Below are positions 45,213-54,546 of a stretch of DNA of 64,000 nt, piece by piece. Under the pieces are notes generated by a model. That model did no database searches. It had not been told where the DNA came from and saw only the letters and a program-made list of their open reading frames with translations. Numbering within the stretch: position 1 is the stretch's first letter; each line of letters begins with the position of its first letter. Source of the stretch: Ferrimonas gelatinilytica (GTDB lineage Bacteria > Pseudomonadota > Gammaproteobacteria > Enterobacterales > Shewanellaceae); NCBI RefSeq assembly GCF_039544205.1, contig NZ_BAABLF010000027.1, forward strand, positions 15,562 through 79,561, written 5' to 3'. Position numbers and translations under genes: made by a program.

Positions 45213-46526
45213 ATGGAAGCTTTTGCCCCTCTCTATTCTGACCACCTGCACACTCTGAAACAGCGTGCTGACCGCTTGCTGGTTCAGCAGCAGTTGGATG
45301 GCATGGTGATCGATGCCGGGGCGCCCTTGCCGGTGTTTCTGGATGATATGGAGTATCCCTTCAAGGCCAATCCCCATTTCAAGCACTGGGTGCCGCTTTT
45401 TAATCATCCCCACTGCTTTGTTGTGGTCCGTCCAGGCCGGAAACCTCAGCTGCTGTTTTACCGTCCGGTGGACTTCTGGCACACAGTACCGCCGGTGCCA
45501 CAGGCCCAGTGGGTCGATGAGTTCGAACTGGTGGTGTTTGAGAAACTCGATCAGCTGCCGGACCTGCTGCCGTCGGGCGCGGGTTATGCCTATATCGGTG
45601 CCCACCCGGAGCGAGCGGCCCAGCTAAACCTGACCCTGGTGAACCCGAAAGGGCTGCTTGATGCTCTCCATTTTGGCCGCAGCATTAAGAGCGACTACGA
45701 GGTGGCCTGTATCCGCGAGGCCAACCGTATCGCGGTGCGGGGTCATGAGGCTGCCAAACAGGCCTTCCTGTCCGGTGCCAGTGAGTTTGAGATTCAACAG
45801 GCCTATCTGTCCGCTAGCGGTCAGGGTGAAAATGAGATGCCCTATGGCAATATCGTGGCGCTCAACGAACATTGCGCGGTGCTGCACTACACCACTTGGA
45901 GCCGGGATGTTCCGACGGATCCCCGCAGCTTCCTGATCGATGCCGGGGCCAACTGCAACGGCTATGCCGCCGATATCACGCGAACTTACGCGCGGGATCC
46001 CGGCAGCCGCTTCGCCGAGCTTATCGTGGCGATGGATCAATACCAGCATCGCATCATCGAGGCGATCAAACCTGGCGTCCGCTACACGGATCTACACAGC
46101 CAGATGCACAGTAACGTGGCTCAGATGCTGAACGAGTTTGGCCTGGCCAGGGGGTCTGCAGAGGCACTGATCGAACAGGGGGTTACCAAGGCGTTTTTCC
46201 CTCACGGTCTCGGCCATCCGATTGGACTTCAGGTCCACGATGTTGCCGGTTTCATGCAGGATGAACAGGGCACCCAACTGGCACCGCCAGCGGGGATCAC
46301 TTTGCGTTGTACCCGGGTGATGGAGCCGGGGATGGTGGTGACCATAGAGCCGGGCCTCTATGTGATTGATACCTTGCTCAATGATTTGTCGGCATCGGCC
46401 AAGGAGATGCTGTGTCAGGATGAGATTGACCGCCTGCGTCCCTTCGGGGGGATCCGGATCGAGGATAATGTTCTGGTCCTGTCCGACGGGATTGAAAACC
46501 TGACCCGGTGTCACGGCCTGGACTGA
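45213..46526 (+). CDS. pepQ: Xaa-Pro dipeptidase PepQ
   Basis: 437 residues. Creatinase-like N-terminal domain (about 1-155) and the pita-bread metallopeptidase domain. Metal ligands: two Asp in LIDAGANCNGYAADITRTY, His in FFPHGLGHPIGLQVHD, Glu in MVVTIEPGLYVI and Glu in GGIRIEDNVLVL. It splits X-Pro dipeptides and can also hydrolyse some organophosphates in relatives. Start after TTGAGGAAATC. It is followed 7 bp later by yigZ. Confidence 0.97.
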   Translation: MEAFAPLYSDHLHTLKQRADRLLVQQQLDGMVIDAGAPLPVFLDDMEYPFKANPHFKHWVPLFNHPHCFVVVRPGRKPQLLFYRPVDFWHTVPPVPQAQWVDEFELVVFEKLDQLPDLLPSGAGYAYIGAHPERAAQLNLTLVNPKGLLDALHFGRSIKSDYEVACIREANRIAVRGHEAAKQAFLSGASEFEIQQAYLSASGQGENEMPYGNIVALNEHCAVLHYTTWSRDVPTDPRSFLIDAGANCNGYAADITRTYARDPGSRFAELIVAMDQYQHRIIEAIKPGVRYTDLHSQMHSNVAQMLNEFGLARGSAEALIEQGVTKAFFPHGLGHPIGLQVHDVAGFMQDEQGTQLAPPAGITLRCTRVMEPGMVVTIEPGLYVIDTLLNDLSASAKEMLCQDEIDRLRPFGGIRIEDNVLVLSDGIENLTRCHGLD

Positions 46527-46533
46527 GCCGCCG

Positions 46534-47169
46534 ATGAAGGTGGAGCCCTTTCCCGTTCCTGCGGAGCCCGTCGAGGTCGAAGAGACGATCAAGCGCAGCC
46601 GCTTCATCACCCGCATCGAACGGGTCGAGCGTGGTGAACAGGCGCGTGCGATGCTGACGCGACTGCGGGAGGCTCACCCGGCCGCCCGTCATCACTGTCT
46701 GGCGTTTGCAGCGGGCCGGCCCGGGTGTACCCGGGATATCGGCGCTTCCGACGATGGTGAGCCGGCGGGATCTGCAGGCCGACCGATGCTCAACGTACTG
46801 CTCGGCAGTGGAGTCGGCCAACTGGCTGCCGTGGTGATCCGCTACTCCGGTGGCATCAAGTTGGGTGTGGGGGGGCTGGTCAGGGCCTACGGTGGCGGCG
46901 TCAAGCTGGCGTTGGCGCAGCTTGTCACCGAACCTTTTGTGCCCATGGTTTCGTTGAGCCTAAGCTGTGATTACAGTGATCTTGCCTTGATTACTCATCA
47001 GCTGGAAAGGGCGGGTGGCGCTGTCCTGGCAAAGGATTATCGGGATCGCATCCACCTGACTCTAAACCTGCCTCAGCGGACGTTGGCTGCGTTCAGTCAA
47101 GCGCTGTCCGATGGCAGTCGCGGCCGCCTGATGCTGATGTCGTCAGACGGAACACCCCTTATTCGTTAA
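46534..47169 (+). CDS. yigZ: IMPACT-family protein YigZ
   Basis: 211 residues. UPF0029 domain at about 15-120: KRSRFITRIERV, PAARHHCLAFAAG, SDDGEPAGSAGRPMLNVLLG, and GVVIRYSGGIKLGVGGLVRAYGG-like text (VVIRYSGGIKLGVGGL). A C-terminal ferredoxin-like extension follows. The family is thought to affect translation control and its function is not settled. It is the middle gene of the conserved pepQ-yigZ-trkH string. Confidence 0.95.
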   Translation: MKVEPFPVPAEPVEVEETIKRSRFITRIERVERGEQARAMLTRLREAHPAARHHCLAFAAGRPGCTRDIGASDDGEPAGSAGRPMLNVLLGSGVGQLAAVVIRYSGGIKLGVGGLVRAYGGGVKLALAQLVTEPFVPMVSLSLSCDYSDLALITHQLERAGGAVLAKDYRDRIHLTLNLPQRTLAAFSQALSDGSRGRLMLMSSDGTPLIR

Positions 47170-47221
47170 CACTCTGATGTCGTTGGCGTATGCTAACGGC
47201 AAAGTGAACAAGTTTGATCCC

Positions 47222-48679
47222 ATGGAATACCGCTCGATTATCCGGATCATCGGACTCCTCGTGGCGCTCTTCAGTGCCACCATGCTGCCTCCGGCGGTGA
47301 TCGCCGTGATCTATAAAGATGGCGGCGGTACCGCCTTTATGCAGGCCTTTGTCATGAGCCTGCTGCTGGGGCTGATCCTCTGGTATCCCAACCGCCGTGC
47401 CAAGGCGGATCTGCGAACCCGCGAGGGGTTTCTGGTGGTGGTACTGTTTTGGACGGTACTCGGTACCATAGGAGCCCTGCCGTTCGTGATGTCAGAACTG
47501 CCGGATCTCAGCCTGACCGACGCCATCTTTGAATCTTTCTCCGCCCTGACCACCACAGGGGCAACGGTGATCACCGGTCTTGAGACGCTGCCTAAGGCGA
47601 TCCTGTTCTACCGCCACCTGCTGCAGTGGCTTGGTGGCATGGGGATCATCGTCCTGGCGGTAGCGGTATTACCGATGCTGGGCATCGGGGGGATGCAGCT
47701 CTATCGCTGTGAGATCCCGGGGCCGGTAAAAGACAGCAAAATGACGCCGAGGATTGCGGAAACCGCCAAGGCGCTTTGGTACATCTACCTGACCATGACA
47801 GTGGTCTGCGCGCTGGCCTATTACCTGGCGGGAATGAACCTGTTTGATGCCGTGGGCCACGCTTTCTCCACTATTGCCATCGGTGGCTTCTCCAGCTATG
47901 ACGCCAGCATGGGCCACTTCAATAGCCCGGCCATCAACATGATCTGCGTCGTGTTCCTGCTGATGTCGGCGATGAACTTTGCCCTTCACTTTGCCGCGTT
48001 CAGTAAACGCGGCATCCGCCTCGCTACCTACTGGCGGGATGCGGAAGTCCGGATGTTCCTGCTGATCCAGCTGGTGTTGGTGATGCTGGTTTTCCTGGTG
48101 CTTCTGGGCCAGAAGCTTTACCAGTCGCCGGAGGTGGCGCTGGACAAGGCGTTGTTCCAGGCGGTCTCCATGTCGACTACCGCCGGCTTTACCACCGAGG
48201 GGTTTGCGACCTGGCCGCTGTTTTTGCCTAACCTGTTGATCTTTGCCAGTTTCATTGGTGGCTGTGCGGGCTCCACTGGTGGCGGCATCAAGGTAGTGAG
48301 GATGACGCTGCTCTCTCTGCAGGGGATGCGGGAGATCAAGCGCTTGATCCATCCTCGGGCAATGTTTTCCATTCGTCTCAATAACCTTCCTGTATCGGAC
48401 CGGGTCATTGATGCCGTTTGGGGGTTCTTTGCCGCCTATGCCCTATTGTTCGTTGTCATCATGGTGACACTGTTGGCGACAGGCCTGGATGATGTGACCG
48501 CTTTCTCCGCCACCGCAGCCTCCCTCAACAACCTCGGGCCTGGACTGGGGGATGTCGCCAGTCACTATGGCGATATCAACGATGTGGCCAAGTGGGTTCT
48601 GGTGATGGGGATGTTGTTTGGCCGGCTGGAGATCTTCACCCTGCTGGTGCTCTTTACTCCCACTTTCTGGAAAAGCTAA
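47222..48679 (+). CDS. trkH: Trk potassium uptake channel TrkH (copy 1)
   Basis: 485 residues from the ATG at 47222 (MEYRSIIRIIGLLVALFS), which matches the family start. An in-frame ATG at 47177 would add 15 residues and neither has a strong ribosome site. Multi-pass membrane protein with four pore repeats. Selectivity-filter segments: ALTTTGATVI, STIAIGGFSSYD, STTAGFTTEGF and LNNLGPGLGDV. It imports K+ with TrkA on the cytoplasmic side. It sits 14 bp before hemG, as in E. coli. The second copy is at 50335-51777. Confidence 0.95.
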   Translation: MEYRSIIRIIGLLVALFSATMLPPAVIAVIYKDGGGTAFMQAFVMSLLLGLILWYPNRRAKADLRTREGFLVVVLFWTVLGTIGALPFVMSELPDLSLTDAIFESFSALTTTGATVITGLETLPKAILFYRHLLQWLGGMGIIVLAVAVLPMLGIGGMQLYRCEIPGPVKDSKMTPRIAETAKALWYIYLTMTVVCALAYYLAGMNLFDAVGHAFSTIAIGGFSSYDASMGHFNSPAINMICVVFLLMSAMNFALHFAAFSKRGIRLATYWRDAEVRMFLLIQLVLVMLVFLVLLGQKLYQSPEVALDKALFQAVSMSTTAGFTTEGFATWPLFLPNLLIFASFIGGCAGSTGGGIKVVRMTLLSLQGMREIKRLIHPRAMFSIRLNNLPVSDRVIDAVWGFFAAYALLFVVIMVTLLATGLDDVTAFSATAASLNNLGPGLGDVASHYGDINDVAKWVLVMGMLFGRLEIFTLLVLFTPTFWKS

Positions 48680-48692
48680 CGAGGGATAACCG

Positions 48693-49232
48693 ATGCTACG
48701 GATTCTGGTGCTTTACTCCACCGTCGATGGGCAGACAAGACGGATTGCACAGCGGCTGGCGGAGAGGCTGGAGAAGCAGGGTAATGCGGTTGAGCTGGCG
48801 GCGCTGGAGACAATCTCATCTTTGGCAGGGTTTGATCACGTCGTCATTGGCGCATCTATCCGTTACGGCAAGTATCGCCCTGCACTCTTTACGTTCATCG
48901 AGCGCCATCAGGCGGAGTTGGCCGAGAAGGGTGCGGCGTTTTTTAGTGTGAACCTGGTGGCGCGCAAGCCGGGCAAAGACAGCGCCGAAGGCAATCCTTA
49001 CATCCGTCTGTTTCAAAGCAAAAGCGTCTGGAATCCGCCCCTACTGGGGGTCTTTGCCGGCCGGCTCGATTACCCCAGTTATGGCTTTTGGGATCGCAAT
49101 ATCATCAGGTTCATCATGTGGCTGACCAAGGGGCCGACGGCGCCAGACAGCGTACAGGAGTTTACCCGTTGGGATCGGGTGACTGAGTTTGCCGATCAAA
49201 TCGCCGCACAGCTGTCTGAAGGGGCACAGTAG
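48693..49232 (+). CDS. hemG: Protoporphyrinogen IX dehydrogenase HemG (copy 1)
   Basis: 179 residues. Flavodoxin fold with FMN loop LYSTVDGQTRRIA (about 7-19), VVIGASIRYGKYRPAL, FFSVNLVARKPGKDSAEGNPY and FWDRNIIRFIMWLTKGPT, the HemG-specific long insert. It oxidises protoporphyrinogen using the respiratory chain in haem synthesis. It is co-transcribed with trkH1. The last 37 bases overlap the convergent ArsR-family gene. Confidence 0.96.
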   Translation: MLRILVLYSTVDGQTRRIAQRLAERLEKQGNAVELAALETISSLAGFDHVVIGASIRYGKYRPALFTFIERHQAELAEKGAAFFSVNLVARKPGKDSAEGNPYIRLFQSKSVWNPPLLGVFAGRLDYPSYGFWDRNIIRFIMWLTKGPTAPDSVQEFTRWDRVTEFADQIAAQLSEGAQ

Positions 49233-49531
49233 AGTTGGTACAGGGTAGCGAGGATCGCTTCGACCTCGGTGCTGGCGAGGCGATACCAGACCTGCAGAGA
49301 CTCTTTTCGGGTCTGCACCAGACCCTCTTTGCGCAGCACCGCGAGGTGCTGCGACAGGGCTGACTGGCTCAGCGGTACCTGGGCATTGAGCTCGGTCACC
49401 GTCATCTCCTGCTGGAGTAACAGGCAGAGGATCATCAGTCGATGGGGGTTGGCGATACTCTTTAGCAGCCGTGATGCCTCGTTGGCGTTGCGGGCCATAT
49501 CGTCGATATTCAGTGCGGAAGCCTCGGTCAT
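49196..49531 (-). CDS. ArsR-family (HlyU/BigR-like) transcriptional regulator
   Basis: 111 residues. Winged helix-turn-helix: SRLLKSIANPHRLMILCLLL, MTVTELNAQVPLSQSALSQHLAVLRKEGLVQTRKESLQVWYRL. No arsenic-type CVC metal site in the recognition helix. One Cys in the dimer helix region (MILCLLL) and two near the C-terminus (LYCAPSDSC) could act as a thiol or sulfide sensor, as in HlyU/BigR-type members; this is inference. It overlaps the end of hemG1 on the opposite strand, with hemG2 starting 182 bases beyond its start. Confidence 0.92.
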   Translation of the reverse strand: MTEASALNIDDMARNANEASRLLKSIANPHRLMILCLLLQQEMTVTELNAQVPLSQSALSQHLAVLRKEGLVQTRKESLQVWYRLASTEVEAILATLYQLYCAPSDSCAAI

Positions 49532-49713
49532 GAATTCATCTCGGTGAATAGCTAAATTAGTTTGATCTTATATTAACACCCCCGGACAAAAAGCGCTAAG
49601 CCTAGGGGGGAATTGCGATCCTGCCTTTGTGCCCGCACTGTGATCTCCATGCTGGAAAGTGACGCAAAAGCAGCGCATATTGCTTTTAAGTTAATGTCTT
49701 GCGAGAAATGATT

Positions 49714-50262
49714 ATGTCCGGGGTTTTGATCGTTTATATGAGTCGTCGTGGCCATACGGCCCGAGTTGCCCGCACCCTCATGGGGCATCTCAACGCCAGT
49801 GGTTGCGACTGCGACATGATGGATGTGGTGGAAGCCAAGCACGAAGGGATAGAGTGGGATCGTTACCACACCGTGGTGGTGGGCGCGCCAGTGCTGTATG
49901 GCAAGTTTGATGACAGCGTCTGGGAGTTCATCAAGACGCACCAGGCCCAGCTCGAGGCTCGAAACAACGCTTTCTATTGCCTCTCTGTTGTGGCTCGTAA
50001 CCCCGCCAAAGCCACGGTGGAGGGAAATCGCTACATGCAGAAGTTCCTCGCCCAATCACCCTGGCGACCGCAGCTGCTCAAGGTGGTGGCTGGCAAGGTG
50101 GATTACCCCAATTGGGGATTCTGGGACAGCCTCTCAATCAAGTTCATCATGAAGATGACTAAGGGGCCGACCGACCCCAATACGGTGATCGATTACACCG
50201 ACTACAACGAGGTGGAAGCCTTTGCCGCGCAGATTCGGCGACTCTCTCAGCAGGGTCAATAA
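49714..50262 (+). CDS. HemG-like flavodoxin (copy 2)
   Basis: 182 residues from the ATG at 49714 (MSGVLIVYMSRRGHTARVA); in-frame alternatives exist at 49699 (TTG) and 49708. It shares with HemG1 the long-insert features: VVVGAPVLYGKFDDSVWEFIK, YCLSVVARNPAKATVEGNRYM, DYPNWGFWDSLSIKFIMKMTKGPTD. The FMN loop MSRRGHT departs from the YSTxDGQT of HemG1 and E. coli. It may be a second protoporphyrinogen oxidase or another FMN quinone reductase. It stands alone on the plus strand, convergent with trkH2. Confidence 0.88.
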   Translation: MSGVLIVYMSRRGHTARVARTLMGHLNASGCDCDMMDVVEAKHEGIEWDRYHTVVVGAPVLYGKFDDSVWEFIKTHQAQLEARNNAFYCLSVVARNPAKATVEGNRYMQKFLAQSPWRPQLLKVVAGKVDYPNWGFWDSLSIKFIMKMTKGPTDPNTVIDYTDYNEVEAFAAQIRRLSQQGQ

Positions 50263-50334
50263 GGCGGGTCTGAGTGGGATAACCCAGGATGGAACCGGAT
50301 TGGCATAGGAAGTACGGGCTGAGTTCCAGCGACT

Positions 50335-51777
50335 TCAGTAACGCCAAAACCCCTTCAGGAAGAGGACTGCAACGGTCACAATCTCCAGCCGTCCCAGCAG
50401 CATCCCCAGGCTGAGGGCCCACTTGGCCGCGTCCGGCAGGGAGGCAAAGTTGCCAGCGGGCCCGATGACTTCACCCAGGCCCGGACCAACGTTGGTGACC
50501 GCGGTGACCGAACCGGTCAGGCTGGATATCGGGTCTACCCCCACCAGAACCAAAAACAGAGCTAGGGCGGCGATGGTGGCCATGAACAGCATGGTAAAGG
50601 CCACCAGCGAACGCAGAATATCCTCGTTGATTGGTCGGCGATTGTAGCTCTGTGGCAATACGGCGCTGGGATGAATGTGCTGGCGCAGTGCCTTCAATAC
50701 CACGGCGCCGGCAAGCTGGAAGCGAAAGATCTTGATCGCCCCGGAGGTGGAGCCGGAGCAGGCACCGACAAACATCAGCAGGAAAAAGATGATGTTTGCC
50801 GCCGGGCCCCACTGGCTGAAATCAGTGGAGGCGAAGCCGGTGGTGGTGACCACAGACACCAGGTTAAAGGCCGCCAGGGTCAGGGCCGAGAGGAAGTCCA
50901 AATCCTGAGACTGGGCCAGCCAGCAGGCGAGCAGCAGCGAGGCGATGATGACGAAGCGGGTGTAACCTATCACCTGTTGGTCACGCCAGGGTGAGAAGGA
51001 GCGGCGGTATAGGCTCTGCACATAGAGCAGCATAGGTAAGCCGCTGAGAAACATGAACAGGGTGCCGTTCCAGTGGGCCGCCGTGCTGAAGTGGGTCATT
51101 GAGCTGTCGCTGGTGGAGTAGCCGCCGGTGGAGACGGTCGCCATTGCATGGTTGATGGACTCAAACACCGTCATGCCGGCGAGGAGGTATCCGACGCTGC
51201 ACAGCAGAGTCAGCATCAGGTAGACCTTCACCAGTGACCGCCCGATCTCCTTGGTCCTGGGTAGGGATTTATCCGACCAGTCTGAGGACTCAGTACGAAA
51301 CAGCCGCATTCCCCCCACGTTCAGCAGGGGCAGAATGGCCACACCGACCGCGATAAAACCGATCCCCCCCACCCACTGCAGCAGCGAGCGCCAGATCAGG
51401 ATTGACCAGGGGGCGGAGTCTAGCCCGGACATCACCGTGGAACCGGTTGTGGTGATACCCGACATGGTTTCGAAGAAGGCGTCTGTGTAGCTGATGGCAT
51501 GAAAAAAAGTAAAGGGGAGGGCAGCGAACAGCGCCACCACGAACCAGGTCAGGCTGGTGAAAAGATAGAAGTCACGGGTGTGAAGGGTGAATTTGCAGCC
51601 CCAGCTGCTGCCCAGGGCGATGAACGCCACCGTGCCGGTCAGGGCCGAGGAGAGCAGGAAGTCCTGTACCAGTCCCTCGTTGTGATAGAGGGAGAAACCC
51701 ACGGGTACCAGCATCAGTCCAGCCAACAGGGCGAGGAACAGACCGAGTAGCAACAGTAGTGGGCGAACGTTGATCAT
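50335..51777 (-). CDS. trkH: Trk/Ktr-type potassium channel subunit TrkH (copy 2)
   Basis: 480 residues. Filter-like segments ITTTGSTVM, VSTGGYSTSDSS, VTTTGFASTDF and VTNVGPGLGEV show the four pore repeats. Clearly diverged from copy 1 in loops and helices, so this is an old paralogue (TrkG/TrkI-like) and not a recent duplication. It lies 27 bp after trkA on the same strand, making this the copy co-transcribed with the regulatory subunit, while copy 1 travels with hemG. Confidence 0.95.
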   Translation of the reverse strand: MINVRPLLLLLGLFLALLAGLMLVPVGFSLYHNEGLVQDFLLSSALTGTVAFIALGSSWGCKFTLHTRDFYLFTSLTWFVVALFAALPFTFFHAISYTDAFFETMSGITTTGSTVMSGLDSAPWSILIWRSLLQWVGGIGFIAVGVAILPLLNVGGMRLFRTESSDWSDKSLPRTKEIGRSLVKVYLMLTLLCSVGYLLAGMTVFESINHAMATVSTGGYSTSDSSMTHFSTAAHWNGTLFMFLSGLPMLLYVQSLYRRSFSPWRDQQVIGYTRFVIIASLLLACWLAQSQDLDFLSALTLAAFNLVSVVTTTGFASTDFSQWGPAANIIFFLLMFVGACSGSTSGAIKIFRFQLAGAVVLKALRQHIHPSAVLPQSYNRRPINEDILRSLVAFTMLFMATIAALALFLVLVGVDPISSLTGSVTAVTNVGPGLGEVIGPAGNFASLPDAAKWALSLGMLLGRLEIVTVAVLFLKGFWRY

Positions 51778-51804
51778 CCCGGTCTCCTTGGTGAGCCATG
51801 AAGA

Positions 51805-53205
51805 TCAGAAAAACAGGGCTGAAGGCTGGAACAGCTTCTCCACTTCGCGAATGTGTTTCTTATCAACTAGGAACAGGATGACGTGGTCATCCTGCTCTAT
51901 CACCGTTGAATCGTGGGCCATCATTACTTCGTCTTTACGAACGATGGCACCAATGGTGGTTCCCGGAGGCAGTTTGATCTCCTGGATCTGACGACCCACC
52001 ACCTTGGAGGTGTTGGGGTCACCGTGGGCCACCGCCTCAATCGCTTCGGCAGCCCCCCGGCGCAGGGAGTAAACGTTGTTGATGTCACCTTGGCGTACAT
52101 GAGTGAGCAGCGCCGAGATGGTGGCCTGCTGCGGCGAGATGGCAATGTCGATATTGGCATCCTGTACCAGGTCGACGTAGGCTTCGCGCTGGATCAGCAC
52201 CATCACCTTCTTGGCTCCCATCCGCTTGGCCAGCAGCGCAGACATGATGTTGGCTTCATCGTCGTTGGTCACCGCGATAAAGACGTCCACCTGATCGATC
52301 TGCTCCTCTCCGAGCAACTCATGATCCGATGCATCACCGTGGAACACTGTGGTGTCTTCGAGGTATTCCGACAGGCGGGCCGCTCGTTCGCGGTTGCGCT
52401 CAATCAATTTGACGTCGTGGAAAGACTCCAGGGCCCGTGCCAGGCCGAGACCGATATTACCGCCGCCGGCGATCATGATGTTGCGGTAGCTCGACTCCAG
52501 TTTCTGCATCTCGCTCATGACTGCGCGAATATGCTTGGAGTCCGCGACGAAAAATACCTCATCGTCCGCTTCGATCACCGTGGTGCCCCTTGGCATGATC
52601 GGGCGCCCCTGGCGGAAGATGGCCGCTACCCGGGTATCGATATTGGGCATGTGCTCTTTCAGTGCCGAGAGGGCACTGCCCACCAGAGAGCCGCCGTAGT
52701 ACGCCTTGACCGCCACCAGGCTGGCCTTGCCCCCGGCAAACTCCAATACCTGCAAGGCCCCCGGGTATTCTACTAACCGGCGTATGTAATCGGTCACTAA
52801 CTGTTCAGGTGCGATCAGTTCATCGATGAAGAAACGCCCGCGGGCTTCCGGGTCGGCACCGCCGGTTTGGAACAGCTGTTCTTTACGGTTGAGGTAGGCG
52901 GCTGAGCGGATCCGGGCGATCTTGGTCGGGGTACCGAACAGGGTATAAGCCAAGTGACAGGCGACCATGTTGGTGTCGTCAGAGTTGGTGACGGCGATCA
53001 GCATGTCGGCGTCTTCGGCGCCGGAATCGCGCAATACGTGAGGGTGGGCGGCATGACCATGCACCACCCTGAGATCCAACTTATCCTGCAGCGTTCGCAG
53101 CGCCAGCATGTCGCTGTCGACGATGGTGATGTCGTTGTTCTCTCCGACCAGGTTCTCGGCCAACGTGCCGCCAACCTGGCCTGCACCAAGGATGATGATC
53201 TTCAT
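51805..53205 (-). CDS. trkA: Trk system potassium-uptake NAD-binding regulator TrkA
   Basis: 466 residues with two RCK repeats. The first Rossmann loop is MKIIILGAGQVGGTLAENLV and the second is IMIAGGGNIGLGLARALE (about 235-252). Each is followed by a TrkA-C domain (GTTVIEADDEVFFVADSKHI; GTTIGAIVRKDEVMMAHDSTVIEQDD). A peripheral cytoplasmic ring that gates TrkH by nucleotide binding. It is 9 bp after rsmB, in the conserved def-fmt-rsmB-trkA order. Confidence 0.98.
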   Translation of the reverse strand: MKIIILGAGQVGGTLAENLVGENNDITIVDSDMLALRTLQDKLDLRVVHGHAAHPHVLRDSGAEDADMLIAVTNSDDTNMVACHLAYTLFGTPTKIARIRSAAYLNRKEQLFQTGGADPEARGRFFIDELIAPEQLVTDYIRRLVEYPGALQVLEFAGGKASLVAVKAYYGGSLVGSALSALKEHMPNIDTRVAAIFRQGRPIMPRGTTVIEADDEVFFVADSKHIRAVMSEMQKLESSYRNIMIAGGGNIGLGLARALESFHDVKLIERNRERAARLSEYLEDTTVFHGDASDHELLGEEQIDQVDVFIAVTNDDEANIMSALLAKRMGAKKVMVLIQREAYVDLVQDANIDIAISPQQATISALLTHVRQGDINNVYSLRRGAAEAIEAVAHGDPNTSKVVGRQIQEIKLPPGTTIGAIVRKDEVMMAHDSTVIEQDDHVILFLVDKKHIREVEKLFQPSALFF

Positions 53206-53214
53206 ACCGTGTGA

Positions 53215-54546
53215 TTACGCCTGCTTTACCAGCCGGGCGTAATAAAAACCGTCCCCTGCTTGGGCATCGGGCAGCAACTGCCATCCAGGCTTTGCGACCG
53301 TGTCCTGTTGATCTATGGGAGAGAGCATAGCATCGGGGGTATCCTTAAGAAACGCCTTGATCTGCCCGACGTTTTCCTCCGGGAGTACGGAACAGGTGGC
53401 ATAAAGAAGTGTCCCGCCGGGTTTCAGCAGCGGCCAGATCGCCGCCAATATGGCGCTTTGCAGCTTGGCCAGTTGGGCGATGTCCGCATCCCGTCGCAAC
53501 CACTTGCTGTCCGGGTTCCGGCGGATCACCCCGGTGGCAGAGCAGGGCGCATCAAGCAGGATACGATCGAAGCGTTGCCCGTCCCACCACGCCTCTGGCC
53601 GACTGGCATCACCGGCATGCAAGGTGGCGCGCAAACCGATCCTATCCAGGTTTTGCTGTACCCGTTCGAGGCGGCGTGGCTCCAGGTCTACCGCAACCAT
53701 CTCCGCCAATTCAGGCTGTCGTTCAAGGATATGGCAGGTTTTTCCGCCGGGGGCGGCGCACACATCCAGCACCCGTTCTTGCGGCTGGGCTTGCAGCAGG
53801 TGGGCACTGTGCTGGGCAGAGAGATCCTGTACCGACAGAGCCCCTTCATTGAACCCGGGGAGGCTGGTGACATCGCAGGGAACCGGCAGCAGAATGGCAT
53901 CACCATTCCCTTCTGCACGGGCCTCGACTCCGGCTTCCGCCAGGCGTTGCAGAGCCTGTTCACGACTTTGCTGGCTGGCATTGTTGCGCAGCCACAGCGG
54001 GGGCTGGGCGTTATTGGCGGAGACGATCTGCGTCCACTGGTCGGGGTAGGCCGACTTGAGTCGCTTGAGTAACCAGCCCGGATGCAGGGTTTGCACCGGC
54101 TCGGCATCGAACTGCTCGCTTTTCAGCTGGTCCAGATCCCGCTCCAAGCTACGTAGTACTCCATTGACCAGACCCTTCAGGCCCGGAGCGCGAAGGGCGA
54201 CGCAGGCGTTGACCGACTCGGCCACCACGGCGTGGGGTGGCACCCGGGTATGCTTCAACTGGTAGAGGCCGGCCAGCAAAAGGCCGTGTAACAGCCGCTT
54301 CTTACCATTAAGCGGCTGACTGAGCTGGCGGCGGATCTGGGTGTCCAGTTGAGGGAGCTGGCGCATGACACCGTAGCAGATCTCCGCCAACAGCCCCTTG
54401 TCGCGACCATCATGGTAGGCGGATTGAGCTTTTGGCAGTGCCTGGCCCATGGACTGCCCCTGGTCGATAACCGCAATGATCACCCGGGCTGCGTCGGCGC
54501 GAAGGTTACGCGGGGTTTGCATTTGACGCTTGGAAGATTGGTTCAT
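53215..54546 (-). CDS. rsmB: 16S rRNA (cytosine-967 C5) methyltransferase RsmB
   Basis: 443 residues from the ATG at 54546, which overlaps the fmt stop (ATGA), the usual sign of coupling; the frame runs 9 codons further back. The N-terminal NusB-like RNA-binding domain (about 1-150) is followed by the SAM domain with VCAAPGGKTCHIL. Catalytic cysteines lie in LLDAPCSATGVIRRNPD and LLYATCSVLPEENVGQI. It methylates C967 of 16S rRNA. Confidence 0.97.
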   Translation of the reverse strand: MNQSSKRQMQTPRNLRADAARVIIAVIDQGQSMGQALPKAQSAYHDGRDKGLLAEICYGVMRQLPQLDTQIRRQLSQPLNGKKRLLHGLLLAGLYQLKHTRVPPHAVVAESVNACVALRAPGLKGLVNGVLRSLERDLDQLKSEQFDAEPVQTLHPGWLLKRLKSAYPDQWTQIVSANNAQPPLWLRNNASQQSREQALQRLAEAGVEARAEGNGDAILLPVPCDVTSLPGFNEGALSVQDLSAQHSAHLLQAQPQERVLDVCAAPGGKTCHILERQPELAEMVAVDLEPRRLERVQQNLDRIGLRATLHAGDASRPEAWWDGQRFDRILLDAPCSATGVIRRNPDSKWLRRDADIAQLAKLQSAILAAIWPLLKPGGTLLYATCSVLPEENVGQIKAFLKDTPDAMLSPIDQQDTVAKPGWQLLPDAQAGDGFYYARLVKQA

